A DNA stretch of 20,016 bases from Aurantibacter sp042094015. Its GTDB lineage: Bacteria > Bacteroidota > Bacteroidia > Flavobacteriales > Flavobacteriaceae. The translations under genes and the position numbers were made by a program. Below are positions 14,808-20,016 of the stretch, piece after piece. The stretch's first letter is position 1, and every line of letters starts with the position of its first letter. The notes below the pieces were generated by a model. It searched no databases, was not told the origin of the DNA, and worked only from the letters and a program-made list of their open reading frames with translations. The DNA lies in contig NZ_JBELDZ010000048.1 in the NCBI RefSeq assembly GCF_042094015.1, positions 1-20,016 on the forward strand, given 5' to 3'.

Positions 14808-16430
14808 ATGAAAACTATCTATTCAGTATTTATTGCTTTTTTTACTTTTATATTTACAATTGCTCAAAATGGAAATCCTACAGATTATTTATCTAAAGAG
14901 TTTCATAAAGAAAGAAGAGAAGCTTTAAGAGCAAAAATGCCTAAAAATTCTGTTGCAGTTTTGTTTTCTAACCCAGTTAGGAATCGTGCTAATGATGTGG
15001 ATTTTATTTATCATCAAGATCCAGATTTTTATTATTTAACAGGTTTAAAAGAACCACATTCTGTATTGGTTGTTTTTTCTGAAAACCAAACTAACTCTGA
15101 AGGTGTAGTTTATAATGATATTTTGTTTTTGCAACCAAAAGATCCTAGAGCAGAAATGTGGAATGGAAGACGTTTAGGAGCAGATTTAGCAAAAACAAAA
15201 TTAGGTTTTACTTATACGTTAAACACATCTACTTTTATTGAAAACACAGTTGATTTTAATACGTTTGATAATATAATTTTCCACAACTTTAAAGATGATT
15301 ATAGAGATGGAAGAAGTGCAGTAGATTTATTTGATTTAACTAAAAATTTTAAAACTCAAATTAATTTTGTGCCAAAAACAACTTCAGTAATTGTAGAACA
15401 GGTTTATGGTGTAATAAAAGCAACGCCTATAGAGAATAGTGCAAATGTAGCGCAAAACATAGGAAGCTATTCAACGCAATTTCCAGAACTTAAAAAAGAC
15501 GAACTGATTAATAAATATATGTCTGCTACAACTAACCATGTTAGAGAAGAAGCTAAAAAAGAAATTCTAAACATTAAAGCTGAAACACCAAAATATAACA
15601 CTAAAATGCTTGGTGGTTTTATGGCAGAATTACGAGAAATTAAAACTGCTGAAGAAATGAAACTTTTAACAAAAGCAGTACAGATTTCAGCAATTGGACA
15701 AATAGAAATAATGAAAGCTATGCATCCAGGAATGTCTGAAGGAGAAATTCAAGGTGTACACGAATATGTTTATAAAAAGTATGGTAGTGAATATGAAGGT
15801 TATCCTAGTATTGTAGGCGCAGGAAATAATGGTTGTGTATTACATTATATAGATAATACAAAAACGAAAGTAGCTAATGAGTTAGTTTTAATGGATTTAG
15901 GTGCAGAATACCGCGGCTATACAGCAGATGTTACTAGAACTATTCCTGCTAATGGAAAATTCTCTAAAGAACAACGCGCAATTTATGATATAGTATATAA
16001 ATCTCAAGAAGCAGGAATTGCAGCTTGTACCGTTGGAGCACCTTTTTTTAAGAGCAACCAAGAAGCACAAAAAGTAATTAATCAAGGGTTGTTTGATTTA
16101 GGAATTATAAAATCTTTAGACGAAAGACATAATTATTTACCACATGGTACATCACATTATATTGGTTTAGATGTTCATGATCCAGGAACTTATGGACCAT
16201 TAAGAGAAAATAGTGTTATTACTGTAGAACCAGGAATTTATATTCCAGAAGGTAGTCCTTGCGATAAAAAGTGGTGGACAATTGCTGTTAGAATTGAAGA
16301 CGATATTTTAATTACCAAAAATGGACCAGTAAATTTAAGTGTTGATGCACCTAGAAAAGCCGATGAAATAGAAGATTTAATGGCGCTACCAAGTCCTTTG
16401 GATGCTTTTAAATTACCGCATTTAGATTGA
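14808..16430 (+). CDS. Secreted aminopeptidase P-type metallopeptidase (M24B, Xaa-Pro)
   Basis: 540 residues beginning with a Sec signal peptide (MKTIYSVFIAFFTFIFTIAQ), so it is exported to the periplasm or beyond. The N-terminal domain (about 25-180) is of the aminopeptidase P type (DVDFIYHQDPDFYYLTG). The catalytic pita-bread domain starts near residue 270. Its five metal ligands are identifiable: Asp363 (LMDLGAEYRG), Asp374 (YTADVTRT), His450 (LPHGTSHYIGLDVHD), Glu474 (TVEPGIY) and Glu497 (RIEDD). Family enzymes remove an N-terminal residue preceding proline, using two manganese ions. It is divergent from gcvT; the upstream TACTTTTC (14777-14784) is only a near match to a -7 box. nnr follows 69 nt later on the same strand. 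Confidence 0.94.
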   Translation: MKTIYSVFIAFFTFIFTIAQNGNPTDYLSKEFHKERREALRAKMPKNSVAVLFSNPVRNRANDVDFIYHQDPDFYYLTGLKEPHSVLVVFSENQTNSEGVVYNDILFLQPKDPRAEMWNGRRLGADLAKTKLGFTYTLNTSTFIENTVDFNTFDNIIFHNFKDDYRDGRSAVDLFDLTKNFKTQINFVPKTTSVIVEQVYGVIKATPIENSANVAQNIGSYSTQFPELKKDELINKYMSATTNHVREEAKKEILNIKAETPKYNTKMLGGFMAELREIKTAEEMKLLTKAVQISAIGQIEIMKAMHPGMSEGEIQGVHEYVYKKYGSEYEGYPSIVGAGNNGCVLHYIDNTKTKVANELVLMDLGAEYRGYTADVTRTIPANGKFSKEQRAIYDIVYKSQEAGIAACTVGAPFFKSNQEAQKVINQGLFDLGIIKSLDERHNYLPHGTSHYIGLDVHDPGTYGPLRENSVITVEPGIYIPEGSPCDKKWWTIAVRIEDDILITKNGPVNLSVDAPRKADEIEDLMALPSPLDAFKLPHLD

Positions 16431-16444
16431 AAAGTTATTTAAAA

Positions 16445-16452
16445 TAAGTTTG
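16445..16452 (+). promoter_or_regulatory. Candidate -7 box for nnr
   Basis: TAAGTTTG matches TAnnTTTG, 47 nt before the nnr ATG. A TTG at 16427-16429 overlaps the aminopeptidase stop codon, but the 15-base spacer is shorter than usual. nnr may therefore also depend on read-through from the aminopeptidase gene. Confidence 0.33.
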
Positions 16453-16499
16453 TTAGGTATAACGTATTAAAATATCTTCGTGAATCTTAAAATAACGCT

Positions 16500-18053
16500 A
16501 TGAAACTTTTTTCAAAAGAACAAATATATCAAGGACACGTTTTTTCTGCAAAATCCCAAAACATTGCTTCGGCAGAATTAATGGAACGTGCAGGAATTCA
16601 AATATTTAATTGGTTACATATAAGAATGCAAGGTGCGCAAGTACCAATTCATATTTTTTGTGGAATAGGAGATAATGGTGGAAATGGTTTAGTAGTTGCA
16701 AGACAACTAATTACTCACGGTTATAACGTAAAAACATATATTGTTAATCATAGTAAAACAAGATCTAAAGATTTTTTAGATAATTATGATCGTATAAAAA
16801 ATACAACTAAAGATTGGCCAACTTTATTAAACGATGATAAATCATTTCCAGAAATAGATCCAAATGATATTATTGTGGATGCTATTTTTGGTACAGGTTT
16901 AAATAGAGATGTTGATAATTGGATTGTTAATTTGTTTAAACATTTTAGAGATCAAAAAGCATTTACACTTTCTATAGATATTCCATCTGGACTAAGTACA
17001 GATAAAGCGCCAATAAATCCTGAAGCTGTTGTAAATGCAGGTTATACATTAAGCTTCCAGTCGCCTAAACTTGTCTTTTTTCTTCCTGAAACCGCAAAAT
17101 ACACAGTGCAGTGGGAAGCTTTAGATATTGGGATTGATCCTCAATTTTTATTAGAAACAGATGTTGATGTAGAATTAATTGGTAAAAATGAAGTTCTACC
17201 TCTTTACAAACCAAGAGAAAAATTTTCAAACAAAGGTAATTTTGGTCACGCTTATATAATTGGAGGAAGTTTTGGTAAAATGGGAGCAGTAACTTTAGCT
17301 AGTCGATCTGCTTTACTAAGTGGCGCAGGAAAAGTATCTGCATACATTCCAAAGTGTGGTTATACTATTTTACAAGCTGCTTTTCCAGAAGCAATGGTAG
17401 AATGTGATATAAATGAAGATTTTATTACTGATATTAAAACAGAAGTAGAACCAACAGTAATTGGTTTAGGTATTGGATTAGGTTTAAAACCTGAAACTAT
17501 AAAAGCATTAAAAAAATTCTTAAAAGAAAATAAAAGACCTTTAGTTTTAGATGCTGATGTTATTATTATTTTAGGCAAACATAAAGAATTATTAAAACTC
17601 TTACCAGAAAGTACTGTGTTAACACCACATCCAAAAGAATTAGAGCATTTAATAGGCGAGTGGACTGATGATTTTGATAAACTAAATAAGACAAAAGCAT
17701 TCTGTGAAACCTATAAAGTAATTGTTGTAATTAAAGGTTTTAATACAATAACTGTTTATAATAAAAAACTATTTATAAATACAACCGGAAACCCTGGTTT
17801 AGCAACTGCAGGAACTGGATATGTTTTAACAGGTCTGATAACTGGATTAATAGCTCAAGAGTATAATCCTTTGGAAGCTGCTTTATTTGGAGTGTATTTA
17901 CATGGCAAATCTGCAGATATTATGGTTGAAGATACCGGTTATCAAAGTTTAATTGCAAGTCATGTAATTGAAGGTGTTCCTTTAGCATATTTAGATTTAT
18001 TTAAGCAGCCAGAACAACCTGAGGTAGAAGAGGTTGAAAATGAAAATAATTAA
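16500..18053 (+). CDS. nnr: Bifunctional NAD(P)H-hydrate epimerase/dehydratase with an altered dehydratase site
   Basis: Repairs damaged hydrated NAD(P)H. It has 517 residues: an N-terminal YjeF_N epimerase domain (about 1-215) with CGIGDNGGNGLVVARQL (54-70), DAIFGTGL (127-134) and the SIDIPSGLS segment, then a ribokinase-fold ADP-dependent dehydratase domain (about 235-505) with KGNFGHAYIIGGSFGKMGA, LTPHPKELEHLIGEW and TGNPGLATAGTGYVLTG. The epimerase site looks intact. In the dehydratase domain the conserved GTGD motif reads GTGY: Tyr441 (codon TAT, 17820-17822) replaces the catalytic aspartate. The usual DADALN motif reads DADVII (351-356). The epimerase is probably active and the dehydratase doubtful. 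It ends in an acidic tail (PEVEEVENENN) just before a bidirectional terminator. Confidence 0.93.
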   Translation: MKLFSKEQIYQGHVFSAKSQNIASAELMERAGIQIFNWLHIRMQGAQVPIHIFCGIGDNGGNGLVVARQLITHGYNVKTYIVNHSKTRSKDFLDNYDRIKNTTKDWPTLLNDDKSFPEIDPNDIIVDAIFGTGLNRDVDNWIVNLFKHFRDQKAFTLSIDIPSGLSTDKAPINPEAVVNAGYTLSFQSPKLVFFLPETAKYTVQWEALDIGIDPQFLLETDVDVELIGKNEVLPLYKPREKFSNKGNFGHAYIIGGSFGKMGAVTLASRSALLSGAGKVSAYIPKCGYTILQAAFPEAMVECDINEDFITDIKTEVEPTVIGLGIGLGLKPETIKALKKFLKENKRPLVLDADVIIILGKHKELLKLLPESTVLTPHPKELEHLIGEWTDDFDKLNKTKAFCETYKVIVVIKGFNTITVYNKKLFINTTGNPGLATAGTGYVLTGLITGLIAQEYNPLEAALFGVYLHGKSADIMVEDTGYQSLIASHVIEGVPLAYLDLFKQPEQPEVEEVENENN

Positions 18054-18068
18054 TTAAATTAATCATAT

Positions 18069-18098
18069 AAAAAAAGCGACCAAATGGTCGCTTTTTTT
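18069..18098. terminator. Bidirectional intrinsic terminator between convergent nnr and the TlpA-like gene
   Basis: A 13-bp stem (AAAAAAAGCGACC with GGTCGCTTTTTTT) has an AAAT loop. There are seven Ts in either direction. It lies 15 nt after the nnr stop and 21 nt after the stop of the minus-strand lipoprotein gene, so it serves both. Confidence 0.92.
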
Positions 18099-18119
18099 AT
18101 TGTGATAATAAGAAATATT

Positions 18120-19184
18120 TTAAATGCTTAATTCGTTAAATAAAGCTTTAAGTTTTGGGCTTGATGGTCTAGGAGCATCAGCATTAACAACATTACCGTT
18201 TGGATCTATTAAAATAAAACGAGGAATTCCTCTAACATTAAATTTAGTTACAAAATCAGATTTCCAAGCTTTATCAGACATTAATTGAATACCACCTAAC
18301 TCTTTTTCTTTTATCATGTTTCTCCAACCTTCTTTAGCTAATTCCATAGATTTACCTTTAAAACCTCTACCGTTATCTACAGAAATACTAACAAATTCAA
18401 TATTTTTATCATGATATTCTTCTTCAACTTCTTTCAAGAAAGGAATTTCTGCTTTACAAGGCCCACACCAAGTTGCCCATAAATCTACATAAACATATTT
18501 ACCTCTTAAGTTTTTTAAAGATGTTGTTCCTCCTTTATAGTTCTCATAGTTAACAAAATCTGGAGAAGGCTTTCCTATAAAAGGAGCAAATTGTGCAGCT
18601 CTTTCAGCTATTTGTTTTTTATAACCATCATAAGATTTTTGCATATCATCCATAAAGCTTTCAACACCTTTAGTCTCATCAGCTAATAATGTAGAATCTA
18701 TTGTTTTATTACTATCAACAAACGTTTTTAATTTTGCTTGTATTTCAGTTATAGAAGTTTTAAAATCTGCAGGTTCCATATCCATTAAACTTGGTGGAAA
18801 TAGATTTTCTTGCATTAAAGCCTTTTCAGCTAAGAAATTACTTGATTCCGAACCATTACCTGTGTAAGCAATAGATTCATCAAACTCTTGTGCATTTAAA
18901 GATAAATCTAGTTCATAACCATTTTGTAAATACAAACTTGAAGATTCTCCTCCATCATAAAAAGAGTAAATACCTGGAGTGGCAATTTTAAAAGTGTCTT
19001 TAAAAGTTCCGTCCTTAGCTACTTTTATAGTTTTAGAGAAGTCTCTTCCTTGATAAACAAAAAGAGAATCACTATTTTGGTTTTTAATTTTCCCAGAAAA
19101 TGTTACATAATCTTTAACTGGTTCTGGAGCTTGTTTACAGCTAAATACAGCAGCAATAGATAGGCAGGCTATTAGTTTTTTCAT
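18120..19184 (-). CDS. TlpA-like thioredoxin-fold lipoprotein with an N-terminal DUF4369-like domain
   Basis: 354 residues. The N terminus is a lipoprotein signal with lipobox AVFSC, lipid-modified Cys16. Residues 25-100 form a beta-rich domain (VTFSGKIKNQNSDSLFVYQG and onward) resembling DUF4369, and 115-200 is a helical linker. The thioredoxin domain begins near 201 (PFIGKPSPDFVNYENYKGG). Its active site is WCGPC (Cys240, Cys243), and the cis-proline is Pro321 in VRGIPRFILID. Such proteins are membrane-anchored periplasmic thiol-disulfide oxidoreductases, many acting as reductants; the redox partner is unknown. It is divergent from hutH and convergent with nnr, and appears monocistronic. 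Confidence 0.93.
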   Translation of the reverse strand: MKKLIACLSIAAVFSCKQAPEPVKDYVTFSGKIKNQNSDSLFVYQGRDFSKTIKVAKDGTFKDTFKIATPGIYSFYDGGESSSLYLQNGYELDLSLNAQEFDESIAYTGNGSESSNFLAEKALMQENLFPPSLMDMEPADFKTSITEIQAKLKTFVDSNKTIDSTLLADETKGVESFMDDMQKSYDGYKKQIAERAAQFAPFIGKPSPDFVNYENYKGGTTSLKNLRGKYVYVDLWATWCGPCKAEIPFLKEVEEEYHDKNIEFVSISVDNGRGFKGKSMELAKEGWRNMIKEKELGGIQLMSDKAWKSDFVTKFNVRGIPRFILIDPNGNVVNADAPRPSSPKLKALFNELSI

Positions 19185-19206
19185 TTTAAAATATATTTAG
19201 TTTTCT

Positions 19207-19214
19207 CAAATTTA
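19207..19214 (-). promoter_or_regulatory. Candidate -7 box for the TlpA-like lipoprotein gene
   Basis: The minus strand reads TAAATTTG, matching TAnnTTTG, 22 nt before the ATG at 19184. No TTG is found at the -33 distance in the very AT-rich upstream sequence. Confidence 0.42.
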
Positions 19215-19263
19215 ATATTATATTATTTAATGTTATAATATTTTCATATTTATTAATAAAATC

Positions 19264-19294
19264 TTGCATATACAATTTACTATTCTCATTTTTG
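19264..19294 (+). promoter_or_regulatory. Candidate promoter of hutH
   Basis: TTG (19264-19266), a 20-base spacer and CATTTTTG (19287-19294) fit the Bacteroidota promoter with one mismatch in the first base of the -7 element. The start codon at 19317 is 22 nt downstream. Confidence 0.4.
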
Positions 19295-19316
19295 ACCTAC
19301 TTATTTTAATACTATT

Positions 19317-20016
19317 ATGAATAACACACATATTATTAGTTCTGAATTATTAGATTTTAGTACTATATCTTCTATTATAAATCAAAATAAAACTCTAGAG
19401 TTTTCTAAAGCATCAATAAATGCTATAGAAAAATGTAGAACGTATTTAGACGAGAAACTTAAGAATAACAATAGACCTATTTATGGAATAAATACAGGTT
19501 TTGGTTCTTTATATGATGTTGGAATATCTTCGGAGAATTTAACGAAGCTACAAGAGAATTTAGTAATGTCTCATGCTTGTGGAACAGGAAATAAAGTACC
19601 AGACAATATTGTTAAACTAATGCTATTACTTAAAATACAAGCATTAAGTTATGGACATTCTGGAGTTCAGTTAGAAACTGTAGAACGTTTAATTGCGTTT
19701 TATAATAATAATATTTTTCCTGTTATATATACTCAAGGATCTTTAGGAGCTTCAGGAGATTTAAGTCCTTTAGCACATTTAGCTTTACCTTTAATTGGAA
19801 AAGGGAAAGTTGTTTTTAAAGGAAAAGAAATTTCAGGAGAATTACTTTTAAAAGAGTTTAATTGGAACCCAATTACACTTAAATCTAAAGAAGGATTAGC
19901 TTTATTAAATGGAACGCAGTTTATGAGTGCTTATGGTGTACATTCTATTTTAAAATCTAAAAAATTATCTTATTTAGCCGATTTAATTGGAAGTACATCT
20001 TTAGATGCTTTTGATG
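19317..20016 (+). CDS. hutH: Histidine ammonia-lyase, N-terminal part (cut by window edge)
   Basis: Converts L-histidine to urocanate and ammonia, the first step of histidine degradation. The ATG at 19317 opens a frame (MNNTHIISSELLDF) still open at the window end, giving 233 complete codons of about 500 expected. An in-frame TGA at 19293 rules out a longer start. Diagnostic features are YGINTGFGSL with the catalytic tyrosine, and QGSLGASGDLSPLAH, whose Ala145-Ser146-Gly147 cyclise into the MIO prosthetic group. The substrate-selectivity pair is Ser-His (LVMSHACGTG), as in histidine rather than tyrosine or phenylalanine lyases. Later, EGLALLNGTQ is also conserved. It is divergent from the TlpA-like gene. 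hutU may follow beyond the window. Confidence 0.95.
   Translation, partial: MNNTHIISSELLDFSTISSIINQNKTLEFSKASINAIEKCRTYLDEKLKNNNRPIYGINTGFGSLYDVGISSENLTKLQENLVMSHACGTGNKVPDNIVKLMLLLKIQALSYGHSGVQLETVERLIAFYNNNIFPVIYTQGSLGASGDLSPLAHLALPLIGKGKVVFKGKEISGELLLKEFNWNPITLKSKEGLALLNGTQFMSAYGVHSILKSKKLSYLADLIGSTSLDAFD

Noticed and set aside
15897..16085. Cysteine-rich open frame of 62 codons on the minus strand inside the aminopeptidase gene
   Set aside because: It is antisense to the metal-binding region of a clear M24 peptidase, and its cysteine and aromatic content reflects the complement of that sequence.
17360..17578. Open frame of 72 codons on the minus strand inside nnr
   Set aside because: It is antisense to the conserved dehydratase domain with no promoter or recognisable protein family.

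Overview
This AT-rich window (roughly 30% GC by eye) comes from a member of the Bacteroidota, most likely a Flavobacteriaceae species. Supporting signs are short leader peptides ending in AQ, promoters of the TTG-N19/20-TAnnTTTG type, almost no Shine-Dalgarno sequences before starts, a DUF4369-like/TlpA lipoprotein, and proteins that read as flavobacterial orthologues. The genus cannot be settled from the sequence alone. No tRNA, rRNA, CRISPR array, insertion sequence or phage gene was seen. No intergenic stretch exceeds about 150 bases.

Positions 1-4278 (all minus strand) hold a tripartite export operon. In transcription order it is a TetR-type regulator, an ABC exporter subunit, an HlyD-type adaptor and a TolC-type outer-membrane protein that runs off the window at position 1. 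The ABC subunit's ATPase motifs are heavily degenerate. The adaptor gene contains ten Ns flanked by two diverged copies of the same 28 bases, which looks like a faulty assembly join. Two perfect inverted repeats in front of the regulator are probable operators.

Positions 4376-9047 (minus strand) hold a YbdG-type mechanosensitive channel, the 23S rRNA pseudouridine synthase RluE, imidazolonepropionase HutI and class II fumarase FumC. An intrinsic terminator lies between fumC and hutI. Positions 9198-10622 (plus strand) hold a secreted beta-barrel-like protein of unknown role and a 57-residue membrane protein with its own promoter and terminator.

Positions 10762-14692 (minus strand) hold yebC, which looks monocistronic, and a tight operon gcvT-glsA-(SDR/epimerase)-phhB. 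Positions 14808-18053 (plus strand) hold a secreted M24 aminopeptidase and the bifunctional NAD(P)H-hydrate repair enzyme Nnr, whose dehydratase domain lacks its usual catalytic aspartate. A bidirectional terminator separates nnr from a convergent TlpA-like thioredoxin lipoprotein. Divergent from that gene is hutH, which runs off the right edge.

Much of the window is ordinary metabolism, weighted to amino-acid catabolism: histidine through HutH and HutI, glutamine through GlsA, glycine through GcvT, peptides through the aminopeptidase, and FumC in the TCA cycle. I found no complete novel defence or mobile system. The items most worth a second look are the degenerate ABC exporter, the Nnr active-site change, the assembly join and the candidate operators.
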